From Tatumella ptyseos (lineage in GTDB: Bacteria > Pseudomonadota > Gammaproteobacteria > Enterobacterales > Enterobacteriaceae), in assembly GCF_030552895.1 (NCBI RefSeq), contig NZ_CP130649.1, forward strand, positions 744,001 to 808,000: a stretch of DNA of 64,000 nt, written 5' to 3'. Shown in pieces: positions 39,412-51,254 of the stretch; positions within the stretch are counted from its first letter, which is position 1; each line of letters begins with the position of its first letter. The notes beneath the pieces were generated by a model. The model saw nothing but the letters and a program-made list of their open reading frames with translations. It had not been told where the DNA came from and made no database searches. The translations under genes and the position numbers were made by a program.

Positions 39412-41223
39412 ATGACCACTCAAGCCCCTCAGCTGCCGCTTAGTGCGGAGCAACTTGCCCGCTTACAAGACGTCACCCAAGAACTGACTTCCCATCAACT
39501 CGCGTGGATCTCCGGGTATTGCTGGGGGCGTCTTGGTGATGCCTCGGCGGTGTCGAGTAGCCCTGTCGCGGCTACGCCCACAGCGCCGCAAGTCGAACAA
39601 CCGAGTATTACGTTGATTTCTGCTTCGCAGACCGGTAACGCTCGGCGTTTAGCAGAACAATTACGTGATGATCTCCTTGGCGTGCAGTTGCAGGTTAACC
39701 TGGTCAATGCGGCAGATTATAAATTTAAGCAAATTGCGTCAGAAAAGATTGTGTTGGTGGTGACCTCTACTCAAGGCGAAGGGGAAGCCCCGGAAGAAGC
39801 GGTGGCGTTCCATAAATATCTGCACTCTAAAAAAGCCCCAGCATTACCTGACGTCCGCTTTGCGGTCTTTGGTCTAGGCGATTCTTCTTATGAATTCTTC
39901 TGTCAGGCGGCGAAAGATTTTGATCAGCAATTATCTGCTCTGGGCGCAGAGCGGCTGTTGCCACGTGTCGATGCCGACGTAGATTATGCTCAGGCGGCAG
40001 AACAATGGCGTTCAGAGGTTGTGACTAGCCTCAAAAGCCTAGTACCGAGTAGCTCGCCACAGGCCGTTTCACAGGCTGCGTCAGGGACTAGCGATACATT
40101 GGATAGCACTCCCTACACTAAAGAGGCACCCCTAAGTGCAATGCTCTCCGTTAACCAAAAAATTACTGGCCGTGAGTCTGACCGCGATATTCGCCATATC
40201 GAAATTGATATCAGCGAATCCGGATTACGTTACCAAGCCGGTGATGCGCTGGGCGTGTGGTTCAAAAACGATCCGGCATTAGTCAGCGAACTTCTCGAAC
40301 TACTATGGATTGAGGGGAGCGAAACCGTCAGCATTGAGGATGCCACCTTATCGATCAGTGATGCATTACGTAGCCGTTTAGAACTCACCGTAAACAGTAG
40401 CAAAATCGTTGAAAGTTATGCCCATCTTTCGGGGAATGAGGCCCTACTTGGCTTAGTTAGCGATAAAAGCGCGTTACAGCAGTTTGCACAGCAATGGCCG
40501 ATTGTCGATATGATCCGTCATGCGCCGACACAGCTTACTGCTCAGCAGCTTGTCGAGCTGCTCCGCCCGCTGACGCCACGACTTTATTCCATCTCCTCAT
40601 CGCAAGCGGAAGTTGAAGATGAAGTGCACATCACTGTTGGTGTAGTGCGCTACGACATTGAAGGACGTGCACGGAGTGGCGGCGCCTCAGGTTTCCTTGC
40701 TGATCAGTTACAAGAAGATGATGAAATTGAGATTTTTATCGAGCATAACGACCACTTTCGCTTACCGGCAGAAGGGGATACACCAGTCATTATGATTGGT
40801 CCGGGTACTGGTATTGCTCCATTCCGTTCGTTTATTCAACAACGGGATAATGATGGAGCAGAAGGGCCCAACTGGTTATTCTTCGGTAACCCGCATTTCA
40901 CTGAAGATTTCCTCTACCAGGTGGAATGGCAGAAATATGTAAAACAAGGACTCCTCACTCGGATCGATCTGGCTTGGTCTCGCGATCAGGCAGAAAAAGT
41001 TTACGTTCAAGATAAACTTCGTGAACAAGGTGAGGAAGTGTGGCGCTGGATAGAACAAGGTGCCCATATCTATGTCTGTGGCGATGCTACCCGAATGGCA
41101 AAAGATGTCGAAAACACTTTATTAGAGATTATTGCTCAATATGGTGCGATGGACAGCGAGACTGCAGATGAATATTTGAGCGATTTGCGCATTGCTCGTC
41201 GCTATCAGAGAGATGTCTACTAA
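39412..41223 (+). CDS. cysJ: Sulfite reductase flavoprotein alpha subunit CysJ
   Basis: Carries electrons from NADPH through FAD and FMN to CysI. 603 residues. Flavodoxin-like FMN domain (about 60-205, [15 protein letters not shown] and [10 protein letters not shown]), FAD domain (RLYSISSSQ) and NADPH domain ([15 protein letters not shown]-terminal RRYQRDVY). First gene of cysJIH; the stop overlaps the cysI start by 1 base. Confidence 0.97.
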   Translation: MTTQAPQLPLSAEQLARLQDVTQELTSHQLAWISGYCWGRLGDASAVSSSPVAATPTAPQVEQPSITLISASQTGNARRLAEQLRDDLLGVQLQVNLVNAADYKFKQIASEKIVLVVTSTQGEGEAPEEAVAFHKYLHSKKAPALPDVRFAVFGLGDSSYEFFCQAAKDFDQQLSALGAERLLPRVDADVDYAQAAEQWRSEVVTSLKSLVPSSSPQAVSQAASGTSDTLDSTPYTKEAPLSAMLSVNQKITGRESDRDIRHIEIDISESGLRYQAGDALGVWFKNDPALVSELLELLWIEGSETVSIEDATLSISDALRSRLELTVNSSKIVESYAHLSGNEALLGLVSDKSALQQFAQQWPIVDMIRHAPTQLTAQQLVELLRPLTPRLYSISSSQAEVEDEVHITVGVVRYDIEGRARSGGASGFLADQLQEDDEIEIFIEHNDHFRLPAEGDTPVIMIGPGTGIAPFRSFIQQRDNDGAEGPNWLFFGNPHFTEDFLYQVEWQKYVKQGLLTRIDLAWSRDQAEKVYVQDKLREQGEEVWRWIEQGAHIYVCGDATRMAKDVENTLLEIIAQYGAMDSETADEYLSDLRIARRYQRDVY

Positions 41224-42947
41224 TGAGTACAAAATATCCTGGCCCTTTAGTCGTAGAGGGTAAATTATCCGATGCTGAGCGCCTGAAAAAAGAGAGTCAT
41301 TTCTTACGCGGGACAATCAAAGAAGATCTCGATGACGGCCTTACTGGTGGCTTTAACGGTGATAACTATCTGCTGATCCGTTTTCATGGCATGTATCAAC
41401 AAGATGATCGTGATATTCGTGCGGAGCGTACCGAGCAGAAGCTAGAACCGCGTCATGCGATGATGCTGCGTTGTCGCTTACCTGGCGGGATTATTTCACC
41501 TCAGCAATGGTTAGCTATCGATCGCTTTGCACAAGAGAAGACGCTTTATGGCAGCATTCGTTTAACTAACCGTCAGACCTTTCAGTTTCACGGTATTTTG
41601 AAGAAGAACGTTAAACCTGTGCATCAAATGCTGCATGAAGTCGGTCTCGATGCCTTAGCCACGGCAAACGACGTCAACCGTAACGTTCTTTGTACCTCAA
41701 ATCCGGTAGAGTCTGCTCTGCATCAAGAAGCCTACGAATGGGCGAAGAAAATTTCTGAACATCTACTACCACAGACCCGTGCCTATGCGGAAATTTGGTG
41801 GGATAAAGAGAAAGTGGCGACCACGGATCAAGAGCCTATCCTAGGTGAGACCTACCTTCCTCGTAAGTTCAAGACCACGGTAGTGATCCCACCTCATAAT
41901 GATGTGGATCTGCACGCGAATGATCTGAATTTTATTGCCATCGCGGAAGAGGGGAAATTAGTCGGTTTTAACCTCCTCGTCGGAGGGGGGCTCTCGATCG
42001 ATCATGGTAATAAAGCGACTTATGCCCGCACCGCGACTGAATTCGGTTATTTACCTCTCGAAAAAGTGCTAGACGTGGCAGAAGCCGTAGTCACGACACA
42101 GCGCGATTGGGGCAACCGGACCGATCGTAAAAATGCCAAAACTAAATATACCTTAGAACGCGTTGGGCCTGATGTTTTTAAAGCTGAAGTCGAAAAGCGT
42201 GCTGGACTCACTTTTGCCCCTATCCGTCCTTACGAATTTACCACCCGTGGTGACCGCTTTGGTTGGATTAAAGGGATTGATGATCAGTGGCATTTAACCC
42301 TGTTTATTGAAAACGGACGTCTACTCGACTATCCAGGCCGTCCGCTAAAAACAGGTATGGCAGAGATTGCGAAAATTCATCAAGGCGATTTCCGACTTAC
42401 CGCAAATCAAAACCTGATCGTTGCCGGGGTGCCTGAAAGCCAAAAAGAGGCAATTGAGGCCCTAGCGGTAGAACATGGTTTGATGGAGAAGGTGACACCA
42501 CAACGCGAAAACTCGATGGCTTGTGTGGCATTTCCTACCTGCCCATTAGCGATGGCCGAAGCCGAGCGCTTTCTTCCTGGTTTCATCAGTGAAGTTGAAA
42601 CCTTAATGAGCCGTCACGGCGTAGCTGATGAAGCGATAGTGATGCGGGTAACGGGCTGTCCAAACGGTTGTGGCCGGGCATTATTAGCTGAAGTCGGGCT
42701 GGTAGGTAAAGCGCCGGGGCGTTACAACTTGCACCTGGGCGGAAACCGTATCGGTACCCGTATTCCAGCGATGTACCGTGAAAATATCCAAGAAGCTGAA
42801 ATACTTTCAATCCTTGACGAACTTATTGGCCGCTGGGCAACCGAGCGTGAACAGCATGAAGGCTTTGGCGATTACATCGTTCGTGCAGGGATTGTTCGTG
42901 AAATTGTCGATCCGGCGCGTGATTTTTGGGCCGCAGTGGAGGCGTAA
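41223..42947 (+). CDS. cysI: Sulfite reductase hemoprotein beta subunit CysI
   Basis: Reduces sulfite to sulfide using siroheme and a 4Fe-4S cluster. 574 residues. The cofactor cysteines appear in [15 protein letters not shown] and [11 protein letters not shown]; the substrate-binding segment [12 protein letters not shown] is conserved. Siroheme is supplied by CysG, encoded at 44892. Overlaps cysH by 1 base (TAATG). Confidence 0.97.
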   Translation: MSTKYPGPLVVEGKLSDAERLKKESHFLRGTIKEDLDDGLTGGFNGDNYLLIRFHGMYQQDDRDIRAERTEQKLEPRHAMMLRCRLPGGIISPQQWLAIDRFAQEKTLYGSIRLTNRQTFQFHGILKKNVKPVHQMLHEVGLDALATANDVNRNVLCTSNPVESALHQEAYEWAKKISEHLLPQTRAYAEIWWDKEKVATTDQEPILGETYLPRKFKTTVVIPPHNDVDLHANDLNFIAIAEEGKLVGFNLLVGGGLSIDHGNKATYARTATEFGYLPLEKVLDVAEAVVTTQRDWGNRTDRKNAKTKYTLERVGPDVFKAEVEKRAGLTFAPIRPYEFTTRGDRFGWIKGIDDQWHLTLFIENGRLLDYPGRPLKTGMAEIAKIHQGDFRLTANQNLIVAGVPESQKEAIEALAVEHGLMEKVTPQRENSMACVAFPTCPLAMAEAERFLPGFISEVETLMSRHGVADEAIVMRVTGCPNGCGRALLAEVGLVGKAPGRYNLHLGGNRIGTRIPAMYRENIQEAEILSILDELIGRWATEREQHEGFGDYIVRAGIVREIVDPARDFWAAVEA

Positions 42948-43681
42948 TGACTGAGTTCAACTTAGCAGAATTAGTCTTACTCGATAAGAGTGAACAACAA
43001 GCGGCCCTAGCGGCCGCTAATCAGCAACTCGACGCTTTGACGGCTGAAGAGCGGGTTGCTTGGGCACTAGAGCATCTTCCCGGTCAGCATGCGTTGACCA
43101 GCAGCTTCGGTATCCAAGCTGCGGTAAGCTTACATCTTATGGCGCAACAGTCCCCGAACATTCCGGTGATTCTAACTGATACAGGCTACTTATTTCCCGA
43201 AACCTATCAGTTTATCGATAGCTTGCAGCAGCAGTTACAGCTTAATTTACAGGTTTACCGCGCGGCATTATCACCCGCTTGGCAAGAAGCCCGTTACGGT
43301 AAGTTGTGGGAGCAGGGAATAGAGGGGCTCGAGCGTTATAATCAACTTAACAAAGTCGAGCCACTGAATCAGGCACTGGAAACACTGAAGGTACAAACCT
43401 GGTTCGCCGGTTTACGTCGCGAGCAGTCGGAGAGCCGTTCCCAGCTTCAAATTTTATCGATCTCACGAGGCATTTTTAAATTCTTACCGATCGTCGATTG
43501 GGATAATCGCCAAGTGTACCAATACTTGAAGAAACATGGTTTGAGTTACCACCCTTTATGGGAACAAGGTTATCTCTCGGTAGGGGATACCCATACGACG
43601 CGTAAATGGGAACCGGGAATGCGTGAAGAAGAGACGCGTTTCTTTGGCTTGAAACGCGAATGTGGTCTTCACGAGGGCTAA
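42947..43681 (+). CDS. cysH: Phosphoadenylylsulfate (PAPS) reductase CysH
   Basis: Reduces PAPS to sulfite using thioredoxin. The start at 42947 (MTEFNLAE) overlaps the cysI stop and matches the family. 244 residues. PP-loop-like segment [24 protein letters not shown], and the redox cysteine in the C-terminal ECGLHEG. Confidence 0.96.
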   Translation: MTEFNLAELVLLDKSEQQAALAAANQQLDALTAEERVAWALEHLPGQHALTSSFGIQAAVSLHLMAQQSPNIPVILTDTGYLFPETYQFIDSLQQQLQLNLQVYRAALSPAWQEARYGKLWEQGIEGLERYNQLNKVEPLNQALETLKVQTWFAGLRREQSESRSQLQILSISRGIFKFLPIVDWDNRQVYQYLKKHGLSYHPLWEQGYLSVGDTHTTRKWEPGMREEETRFFGLKRECGLHEG

Positions 43682-44673
43682 TGCTCAGCCAAAGGGGGAT
43701 GCGTTGGAGTCAACAGCTCTCGCAGTAGAGGAGTGAGGATCACCATCAATTGATGGCTACGTTGCGATAAACGATGTGGATAGTGGCGATTGATATAAGT
43801 AAGATTATCTTTCGCTGCTTCATCATGCAGTACCGATGCCGTCCCTCCTGCAGCCAAGGTTGTCAGTTTCATCGCGTTCGACGCGGTGATAGATAAATAA
43901 GGCAGTCCTGCCTCTTCATAAGCATTGAATGTCCGTGTATGGCTACTCGCTAACTGGGCCGTTAACAGTGGAATGGCATGCTGCTGAGCAATCTGCTTGG
44001 CTCTGCCTGTTGTTTGCTTACGCACGGCGGCAGCGGTGGTATGACCACTGAGGAAGGCAAGGTTTTTCCCCGCCACGATATCTTCAATGTCGATGACTAA
44101 TAGCGTATTTTTGTGTTGATCAACTGACAAACTTTTTACGTAATTGCTTACCCCTTGCAGTGGCGGCTGGGTACCCCCTAATGCCACAAATCGTAAGCTA
44201 TAGCCATTATGTAGCGAAGCTAAGCGTTTTGCTAACTCCAGCATTAACCCTAAACTGGCAGCATTATTATCGACGCCTTGAAAGCTGAGGCCACCAACAT
44301 TGTGCTGACGCTGCTGGTCTGTGTAGGCTTGTGGTGTATCGATATGGCTAACGATAACGATCTCTTGAGGATATTTCCCCGGATGTTCGGCCACTAGAGA
44401 GGTTGCGCTGAGTGGATGAGTCGTGCCGGGAGAATGAACGATATGTGTTCGATAGCCTAATTGACTAAACTGCTGAAGCAAATACTGCGCGGTGAGAAAC
44501 TCTGCAGGCGACCCTGACATTCTGCCGGGAAAATAGGTGGCGATATAACGAGTGTGTTGCTCTGCTACCTTACCGGTATCCGAAACCGCTTCGGCATGAA
44601 CGGCTAAAGGGGCCAGTGAAAACCCGAAGTAAAGTGCTAGCAAGATCGATTTTTTCTTCAATAAACGTAACAT
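43678..44673 (-). CDS. iap: Iap-like M28 aminopeptidase with degenerate active site
   Basis: Exported aminopeptidase family that in E. coli converts alkaline phosphatase isozymes. The start at 44673 (MLRLLKKK) gives a standard signal peptide ending near VHAEA; an ATG 8 codons upstream is possible. 331 residues. The M28 ligands SHIDTP and GVDNNAA are kept, as is a C-terminal LHDEAAKDN. The Glu-Glu pair (GEEEG in E. coli) is replaced by GGTQPP near residue 166, and the later NDAE aspartate is not apparent. It may be catalytically inactive. Convergent with cysH (4-base overlap), as in E. coli the gene lies between cysH and cysD. Confidence 0.85.
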   Translation of the reverse strand: MLRLLKKKSILLALYFGFSLAPLAVHAEAVSDTGKVAEQHTRYIATYFPGRMSGSPAEFLTAQYLLQQFSQLGYRTHIVHSPGTTHPLSATSLVAEHPGKYPQEIVIVSHIDTPQAYTDQQRQHNVGGLSFQGVDNNAASLGLMLELAKRLASLHNGYSLRFVALGGTQPPLQGVSNYVKSLSVDQHKNTLLVIDIEDIVAGKNLAFLSGHTTAAAVRKQTTGRAKQIAQQHAIPLLTAQLASSHTRTFNAYEEAGLPYLSITASNAMKLTTLAAGGTASVLHDEAAKDNLTYINRHYPHRLSQRSHQLMVILTPLLRELLTPTHPPLAEH

Positions 44674-44891
44674 TATTAATAGGTTCCACACCGCCACTAA
44701 GCCAAGATAATAGCATTGTTTTGCTGGGATTAAGTCGGCAAATTATCTTATTTCCTGATGGGCCACTCTAAAGCAAAAAAGTTGCTAAGCTTATTCCATA
44801 AAGTTACTGCTCATTCCAAAACAACATTTCATCTATTGGTTAATAAACTTATATAGTTTAGTCATTGAACGACTAACTTTATTGAGTGTGT

Positions 44892-46307
44892 GTGGACTAC
44901 TTACCGCTGTTTGCTGAATTAAAAAACCGCCCGGTTCTCGTAATAGGTGGCGGGGAGATTGCATCGCGAAAAATTGATCTCTTACTTCGCGCGAACGCTA
45001 TCGTCCATATTGCCGCTCGTGAACTCTCGCAAGAGGTTCAGGCGTTAGTTAATGAGCAAAAAGTCTTTTGGATTGCGACTAAGTACGATGCCGCGCAAAT
45101 TGATCAGGTTTTCTTCGTGATTGCTGCCACCGATGATTCAGACTTGAATGAACAGGTGTATCAAGACGCTCAACGCAAATTTAAATTGGTCAATGTGGTT
45201 GACGACCAAGCACGTTGCAGCTTTATTTTTCCTTCTATTGTCGATAGATCACCTATTATCGTGGCGATCTCCTCAGCGGGTACCGCGCCGGTGTTAGCGC
45301 GCTCCTTGCGTGAAAAAATTGAAACCTTATTACCTGCACGCTTGGGTGATGCAGCACAACTTGCCGGAAAATGGCGCGATAGAGTTAAGCAGCGTTTTGA
45401 ACGTATGGTTGATCGTCGTCGTTTTTGGGAGCGGTTATTTGACGGGGAATATCTGCATCACGCGACATCAGGCAATCTCCCCCAAGCAGAAAAGCTTTTA
45501 GCAGACAGTTTACAGCAGCCCATTTCAGCCCGTGGAGAAATTTATCTTGTCGGCGGTGGGCCAGGGGACCCTGGATTGTTAACGCTACGGGGGCTCCAAG
45601 TCATGCAGCTGGCCGACGTTGTACTCTACGATCATCTCGTCAGTGACGAGGTTTTGGATCTTGTGCGCCGTGATGCCGAACGTATTTGTGTCGGGAAACG
45701 TGCTGGCGCCCATTCAGTTCCGCAAGAAGAGACTAACCAATTACTGGTTACCTTAGCGCTACAAGGCAAAAAAGTCGTACGGTTGAAAGGCGGTGACCCT
45801 TTTATTTTTGGTCGGGGCGGTGAAGAGTTGGAAGCTGCGGTGGCGGCGAATATCCCTTTTCAAGTGGTTCCTGGTATTACGGCAGCAGCCGGTGCTACCG
45901 CCTATGCGGGGATCCCGTTGACCCACCGAGACTATGCGCAAAGTGCAGTCTTTATCACCGGACATTGTCGTAAAGATGGACGGGAACCGGATTGGGCAGC
46001 ATTAGCCTTAAGCGATCAAACCCTCGCCATTTACATGGGCACGGTTAAAGCGGCGGAAATTAGCCGTCGTCTGATTGAACATGGGCGTGCTGCCGAGACA
46101 CCCGTTGCTGTGATCGGCAGAGGGACTCGACAGAATCAACAGGTCTTAACCGGGCGTCTTGATCAGCTCTCAGAATTAGCGGCCGAAGCGCCTACCCCCG
46201 CATTGGTGGTCATTGGCGAGGTTGTCCACTTACATAAGCATTTAGCCTGGTTTCAGAAATCATCCGTATCGGTGACTTCCTCTTCAGTGCTAACACCCAT
46301 TACTTGA
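44892..46307 (+). CDS. cysG: Siroheme synthase CysG (trifunctional)
   Basis: Makes siroheme from uroporphyrinogen III: SAM methyltransferase, dehydrogenase and ferrochelatase. About 471 residues. N-terminal dehydrogenase/chelatase domain ([31 protein letters not shown]) and C-terminal methyltransferase domain ([36 protein letters not shown]). The GTG at 44892 aligns with E. coli MDHLPIF; a GTG two codons upstream is equally possible, and neither has a strong ribosome-binding site. Unlike in E. coli, where cysG is with nirBD, it heads the cysDNC operon. The A+T-rich upstream region with ATTCCATAA-like segments may bind CysB. Confidence 0.95.
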   Translation: MDYLPLFAELKNRPVLVIGGGEIASRKIDLLLRANAIVHIAARELSQEVQALVNEQKVFWIATKYDAAQIDQVFFVIAATDDSDLNEQVYQDAQRKFKLVNVVDDQARCSFIFPSIVDRSPIIVAISSAGTAPVLARSLREKIETLLPARLGDAAQLAGKWRDRVKQRFERMVDRRRFWERLFDGEYLHHATSGNLPQAEKLLADSLQQPISARGEIYLVGGGPGDPGLLTLRGLQVMQLADVVLYDHLVSDEVLDLVRRDAERICVGKRAGAHSVPQEETNQLLVTLALQGKKVVRLKGGDPFIFGRGGEELEAAVAANIPFQVVPGITAAAGATAYAGIPLTHRDYAQSAVFITGHCRKDGREPDWAALALSDQTLAIYMGTVKAAEISRRLIEHGRAAETPVAVIGRGTRQNQQVLTGRLDQLSELAAEAPTPALVVIGEVVHLHKHLAWFQKSSVSVTSSSVLTPIT

Positions 46308-46315
46308 GGTATCGT

Positions 46316-47224
46316 ATGGACCAACAACGACTCACTCATCTGCGCCAGCTGGAAGCAGAGAGTATTCATATCCTACGCGAAGTCGCAGCGGAATTTTCCA
46401 ATCCGGTCATGATGTATTCGATCGGTAAAGATTCTTCGGTAATGTTGCACTTAGCCCGTAAGGCATTCTATCCCGGTAAATTACCTTTCCCGCTTCTGCA
46501 CGTTGATACCGGCTGGAAATTTAAGCAAATGTATGAGTTTCGCGACCGTACCGTCAAAGAGATCGGCGCGGAATTAATCGTCCATCGTAACCCTGAAGGG
46601 GTAGCCATGGGGATTAATCCTTTTGTGCATGGCAGTGCCAAACATACCGATATCATGAAAACCGAAGGGTTGAAGCAAGCCTTAAATAAGTATGGATTTG
46701 ACGCGGCTTTCGGTGGTGCACGACGCGACGAAGAAAAATCACGAGCGAAAGAGCGTATTTATTCTTTTCGTGACCGCTTCCACCGCTGGGATCCTAAAAA
46801 CCAACGACCAGAGCTGTGGCATAACTATAATGGTCAGATCAATAAAGGCGAAAGTATCCGTGTGTTCCCACTCTCTAACTGGACAGAACTCGATATCTGG
46901 CAATACATCTTTTTAGAGAATATTGAGATCGTTCCACTCTACTTGGCCGCTGAACGCCCTGTGCTCGAACGTGATGGAATGTTGATGATGATCGATGACG
47001 ATCGAATTGACTTGCAGCCGGGTGAAAAGATTGAACAGCGTAAGGTGCGCTTCCGTACGTTAGGATGCTGGCCATTAACGGGCGCAGTAGAGTCCTCTGC
47101 CGAGACATTACCGGAAATTATTGAAGAGATGCTGGTCTCCACCACCAGTGAGCGTCAAGGGCGGGTTATCGATCGCGACCAAGCGGGATCGATGGAAATG
47201 AAAAAACGCCAGGGTTACTTCTAA
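46316..47224 (+). CDS. cysD: Sulfate adenylyltransferase subunit 2 CysD
   Basis: Catalytic ATP sulfurylase subunit that makes adenylylsulfate (APS). The start at 46316 ([11 protein letters not shown]) matches E. coli; ATGs upstream lie within the cysG end. 302 residues. PP-loop motif [11 protein letters not shown] and conserved [10 protein letters not shown]. Highly conserved through the C-terminal KKRQGYF. Confidence 0.97.
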   Translation: MDQQRLTHLRQLEAESIHILREVAAEFSNPVMMYSIGKDSSVMLHLARKAFYPGKLPFPLLHVDTGWKFKQMYEFRDRTVKEIGAELIVHRNPEGVAMGINPFVHGSAKHTDIMKTEGLKQALNKYGFDAAFGGARRDEEKSRAKERIYSFRDRFHRWDPKNQRPELWHNYNGQINKGESIRVFPLSNWTELDIWQYIFLENIEIVPLYLAAERPVLERDGMLMMIDDDRIDLQPGEKIEQRKVRFRTLGCWPLTGAVESSAETLPEIIEEMLVSTTSERQGRVIDRDQAGSMEMKKRQGYF

Positions 47225-47234
47225 GGATCTGATT

Positions 47235-48668
47235 ATGAATAATGCACTCGCACAACAAATTGCCGATCAAGGTGGCGTTGAAGCGTGGTTGACCGCTCAG
47301 CAACACAAAAGCTTATTAAGATTCTTAACATGCGGAAGTGTCGATGATGGGAAAAGTACCCTGATTGGCCGTCTGTTACACGATACCCGACAAATTTATG
47401 AAGACCAGCTCTCCTCCTTGCACAATGACAGCAAACGTCATGGTACCCAAGGCGAGAAGCTCGATTTAGCTCTTCTGGTGGATGGGCTTCAAGCCGAGCG
47501 TGAGCAAGGGATCACTATTGATGTGGCTTACCGTTATTTTTCTACTGAAAAACGTAAGTTCATCATCGCGGATACGCCGGGACATGAACAATATACGCGT
47601 AATATGGCAACCGGTGCCTCGACCTGTGATCTCGCTATTTTATTGATCGATGCGCGTAAAGGTGTACTGGATCAGACACGTCGTCACAGCTTTATCTCAA
47701 CACTATTGGGGATCAAGCACTTAGTTGTGGCAGTGAACAAGATGGATTTGGTCGAGTACAACGAAACCACGTTCAACGAAATCGTTCAGCAATATCTTGA
47801 TTTTGCAGAGCAATTACCAAAAGACCTCGATATTCGCTTTGTCCCCGTGTCGGCTTTAGAGGGCGAAAATATCGCGGCGAACAGCCAGCACATGCCCTGG
47901 TACAACGGCCCAACGCTCTTAGAAATTCTTGAAACGGTTGAAGTAAAACGCGTGGTTGAGGGGCAGGCGATGCGTTTCCCAGTCCAATACGTTAACCGTC
48001 CAAATCTCGATTTCCGTGGTTATGCGGGGACTGTTGCCTCAGGTACGGTTTCGGTGGGACAAACGATTAAAGTCTTACCCTCCGGTGTCAGCAGCCGAGT
48101 CGCCAAGATCACTACCTTTGACGGTGATTTGCCACAGGCTTCTGCGGGTGAAGCGGTGACATTAGTTTTGGAAACGGAAATTGATATCTCTCGCGGCGAC
48201 CTATTAGTTGATGGTGATGCACAATTAAGTCCAACCCATGCAGCTGAAGTTGATGTAGTTTGGATGGGAGAGAATGCATTACAGCCGGGACAAAGTTACC
48301 AGATCAAGGTTGCTGGTAAAACCGCACGTGCGGTGGTGGATCAGATTATCCACCAAGTTAATATCAATACTCTGGCTACCAGCGAAGCAGAGAGCCTGCC
48401 ACTGAATGCGATTGGGCGTGTAGCCTTAACTTTCGATGAGCCATTAATGCTCGATCCTTACGCTGAAAATCCGGTGACTGGCGGCTTAATCTTTATTGAT
48501 CGCCTAAGTAATGTCACCGTCGGCGCAGGCATGGTTTACCAGACACGCACGCTTGATGCCGCAGCATCGACCGGGCAATTTAGTGCTTTTGAACTCGAAC
48601 TTAATGATCTCGTACGTAAACACTTCCCTCATTGGGATGCAAAAAATTTGCGAGATAGCCTTAAATGA
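47235..48668 (+). CDS. cysN: Sulfate adenylyltransferase subunit 1 CysN
   Basis: GTPase partner of CysD that couples GTP hydrolysis to sulfate activation. 477 residues. EF-Tu-like G motifs: [35 protein letters not shown]. Two beta-barrel domains follow. The end overlaps cysC by 4 bases. Confidence 0.97.
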   Translation: MNNALAQQIADQGGVEAWLTAQQHKSLLRFLTCGSVDDGKSTLIGRLLHDTRQIYEDQLSSLHNDSKRHGTQGEKLDLALLVDGLQAEREQGITIDVAYRYFSTEKRKFIIADTPGHEQYTRNMATGASTCDLAILLIDARKGVLDQTRRHSFISTLLGIKHLVVAVNKMDLVEYNETTFNEIVQQYLDFAEQLPKDLDIRFVPVSALEGENIAANSQHMPWYNGPTLLEILETVEVKRVVEGQAMRFPVQYVNRPNLDFRGYAGTVASGTVSVGQTIKVLPSGVSSRVAKITTFDGDLPQASAGEAVTLVLETEIDISRGDLLVDGDAQLSPTHAAEVDVVWMGENALQPGQSYQIKVAGKTARAVVDQIIHQVNINTLATSEAESLPLNAIGRVALTFDEPLMLDPYAENPVTGGLIFIDRLSNVTVGAGMVYQTRTLDAAASTGQFSAFELELNDLVRKHFPHWDAKNLRDSLK

Positions 48669-49270
48669 GTCGGCAAGCTGAAAATATTGTGTGGCATGAC
48701 CATGCTGTGACGCCAACCATGCGTGAAACGCTGCACCGCCACCGCGGTGCAGTAGTCTGGTTTACCGGGCTTTCAGGTTCAGGAAAGTCGACCCTCTCGG
48801 GGGCAGTGGAGCAGGCTCTTCATCAGTTAGGCATTAGTACTTTCCTGCTTGATGGCGATAATGTCCGTCAAGGGTTATGCCGTGATCTTGGGTTTAGCGA
48901 CAGCGATCGCAAAGAGAATATTCGCCGCATCAGTGAAGTGGCAAAGTTGATGGCAGATGCTGGACTGATCGTGTTGACCGCCTTTATCTCACCGCATCGC
49001 AGTGAACGGCAACTGGCGCGTGAGCTGATTGGTGAAGAGCGGTTTATCGAAATATTTGTCGATACCTCTCCCGAAACTTGTGAGGCACGCGATCCTAAAG
49101 GGCTCTATCGTAAAGCGAGAGCGGGTGAGATCAAAGATTTCACTGGGATCGGATCCGGCTACGAAGCTCCGCTCTCACCGGAATTACGTGTCGATGGCGA
49201 ACAATTGGTTACAAAACTCAGCGATCAGATCATCACTCTGTTACGTGAGCGCGCTATTATCGCAGCTTAA
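48665..49270 (+). CDS. cysC: Adenylylsulfate kinase CysC
   Basis: Phosphorylates APS to PAPS, the substrate of CysH. 201 residues. Walker A in [15 protein letters not shown], the substrate-binding segment [16 protein letters not shown] and [15 protein letters not shown]. Last gene of the sulfate-activation operon. Confidence 0.97.
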   Translation: MSRQAENIVWHDHAVTPTMRETLHRHRGAVVWFTGLSGSGKSTLSGAVEQALHQLGISTFLLDGDNVRQGLCRDLGFSDSDRKENIRRISEVAKLMADAGLIVLTAFISPHRSERQLARELIGEERFIEIFVDTSPETCEARDPKGLYRKARAGEIKDFTGIGSGYEAPLSPELRVDGEQLVTKLSDQIITLLRERAIIAA

Positions 49271-49296
49271 CCCTTTAAGGATAAGTTACGATTGTT

Positions 49297-49608
49297 ATGC
49301 CAGACCCCGTTATGACCCGCCCTTCGTTGACTCAAGAGTGGCCCTCAACACTTGTTGCCGGGGGCTGCTTTGGCCTTTTTGCTTATTTCCTCGCGATACT
49401 TTCCCCATTCATTGCATTCGGTGCCAGCGTCCTATTTTTTTTCCTCTATACTTGGCCTTTCTTTTTGGCGTTATTACCCGTAGCGGTTTTTTCAGGGATG
49501 GCGATATCAGTCTGGCAACAACAAAAGATCTTCTTAACTTTTCTACTCACACTACTTTTAGTGGGTGGCAGTTTCTGGGGACTCTTTTATGCATTTGTCG
49601 GCTGGTAG
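49297..49608 (+). CDS. ygbE: DUF3561 family membrane protein YgbE
   Basis: 103-residue inner-membrane protein of unknown function with three hydrophobic segments. The order cysC-ygbE-ftsB matches E. coli. A later in-frame Met (MTRPS) could be an alternative start. Confidence 0.9.
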   Translation: MPDPVMTRPSLTQEWPSTLVAGGCFGLFAYFLAILSPFIAFGASVLFFFLYTWPFFLALLPVAVFSGMAISVWQQQKIFLTFLLTLLLVGGSFWGLFYAFVGW

Positions 49609-49726
49609 AGGCCTAGCGAACTGACGGCATTACCTGAAAGTTGTCAGAAAACGCTGACTTGCAACAGGTTACAGTGGAGTCAGACGCTAACTTGTGGGAA
49701 GATTAGCGAATCTGTTGGGGGGAAGG

Positions 49727-50038
49727 ATGGGTAAACTCACTTTATTGCTACTTATTTTACTAGGCTGGTTACAATATTCGTTGTGGCTGGGTAAAAATGG
49801 TATCCACGATTATAGTCGTGTCAGCGAGGAAGTTACGCAGCATCAAGATGCTAACGCTAAACTCAAAGCGCGTAATGACCAGCTGTTCGCTGAAATTGAC
49901 GATCTGAATGGCGGTTCTGAAGCTATTGAAGAGCGTTCACGAGATGAACTTGGGATGATACGTCCAGGTGAAACCTTCTTTCGCTTAGTGCCTGAACAGA
50001 ATCGCAACGCCGTAAATAATTCGGCATCAGGACAATAA
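49727..50038 (+). CDS. ftsB: Cell division protein FtsB
   Basis: Essential bitopic divisome protein that forms a complex with FtsL and FtsQ. The start at 49727 ([17 protein letters not shown]) gives 103 residues, the E. coli length; the longer frame start is rejected. One membrane helix, then a coiled coil (about 25-65) and the [12 protein letters not shown] end segment. Confidence 0.95.
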   Translation: MGKLTLLLLILLGWLQYSLWLGKNGIHDYSRVSEEVTQHQDANAKLKARNDQLFAEIDDLNGGSEAIEERSRDELGMIRPGETFFRLVPEQNRNAVNNSASGQ

Positions 50039-50053
50039 CAACGACGAAAATTG

Positions 50054-50764
50054 ATGATGACAACCGTTTCAACTACGGGAATTATTGCTGTGCTCCCTGC
50101 TGCCGGTATCGGCAGCCGCATGCAATCATCTTGCCCAAAGCAATATCTCTCTATTGGCTCCAAAACACTTCTAGAACACAGCATTGCGGCGCTAATTGAT
50201 CATCCAGCAATTCATGGCGTCATCGTAGCGTTGCATCCTGAAGACGACCGTTTTCAACAGCTTCCTATTGCTCGCGATCCACGTGTTAGGTCAGTCATTG
50301 GTGGTGCAACCCGGGCTGAGTCGGTGCTCGCGGGCTTATCAGCCATCGACACCAATGCTGTATCTTGGGTACTGGTCCATGATGCGGCACGCCCATGCTT
50401 AGCACGTCAAGACCTTGAACGGCTCATTGCATTAACCACTCACTCTACCGTGGGTGGCCTATTAGCTACCCCGGCGAAGGATACTATGAAACGGGCAGTC
50501 AGTGCGGAGCAGCGCGTGCAACACAGTGTGGAACGGGCCGACCTTTGGCATGCGTTGACCCCCCAACTCTTCCCGCTATCGCTACTTAAACAGTGCTTAG
50601 AGCAAGCGCTTCAACGAGGTGAAGAGATTACTGATGAATCCTCAGCCTTGGAACTCGCTGGTTATCAGCCAATGTTGGTAGAAGGACGCAGCGATAATCT
50701 AAAAGTGACGCGTCCTGAAGATCTGGCGCTAGCAACATTTTATCTTTCTCAACAACACCAATAG
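50054..50764 (+). CDS. ispD: 2-C-methyl-D-erythritol 4-phosphate cytidylyltransferase IspD
   Basis: Third step of the MEP isoprenoid pathway: forms CDP-methylerythritol from MEP and CTP. 236 residues from the first ATG; a TTG one codon earlier and a second ATG right after are alternatives. CTP-binding segment [28 protein letters not shown] and the late [16 protein letters not shown]. Followed by ispF after 10 bases. Confidence 0.96.
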   Translation: MMTTVSTTGIIAVLPAAGIGSRMQSSCPKQYLSIGSKTLLEHSIAALIDHPAIHGVIVALHPEDDRFQQLPIARDPRVRSVIGGATRAESVLAGLSAIDTNAVSWVLVHDAARPCLARQDLERLIALTTHSTVGGLLATPAKDTMKRAVSAEQRVQHSVERADLWHALTPQLFPLSLLKQCLEQALQRGEEITDESSALELAGYQPMLVEGRSDNLKVTRPEDLALATFYLSQQHQ

Positions 50765-50774
50765 GAACATCATA

Positions 50775-51254
50775 ATGCGTATTGGCCACGGTTTCGATGT
50801 ACATGCTTTTGGCGGAGAAGGCCCGCTAATCATTGGCGGGGTACGTATTCCTTTTCCACAAGGTTTTCTCGCTCATTCTGATGGCGATGTTGCCTTACAC
50901 GCGTTAACTGATGCGCTACTCGGTGCGGCCGCCCTGGGGGATATTGGTAAACTCTTTCCCGATACCGATCCGGCTTTTAAAGGTGCCGATAGCCGTGGAC
51001 TCCTGCGTGAAGCATGGCGCAGAGTCAAAGAAAAAGGCTATACCCTAGGCAACGTCGACGTCACCATCATTGCGCAAGCACCGAAAATGCTGCCACATAT
51101 TCCGCAGATGCGCGTCAATATTGCCGAAGATTTGGGATGCCATATGGATGACGTCAATGTCAAAGCGACGACCACTGAAAAGCTAGGCTTTACGGGCCGT
51201 GGTGAAGGCATTGCCTGCGAAGCGGTCGCGCTACTGGTTAAGGTTGCTAACTAA
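50775..51254 (+). CDS. ispF: 2-C-methyl-D-erythritol 2,4-cyclodiphosphate synthase IspF
   Basis: Forms the cyclic diphosphate intermediate of the MEP pathway. 159 residues. Zinc ligands in GFDVHAF and the [17 protein letters not shown] block; [13 protein letters not shown] near the C-terminus. Overlaps truD by 1 base. Confidence 0.97.
   Translation: MRIGHGFDVHAFGGEGPLIIGGVRIPFPQGFLAHSDGDVALHALTDALLGAAALGDIGKLFPDTDPAFKGADSRGLLREAWRRVKEKGYTLGNVDVTIIAQAPKMLPHIPQMRVNIAEDLGCHMDDVNVKATTTEKLGFTGRGEGIACEAVALLVKVAN

Noticed and set aside
49029..49616. 195-codon frame overlapping cysC and ygbE.
   Set aside because: Both cysC and ygbE are clear in other frames; this one is a shadow.
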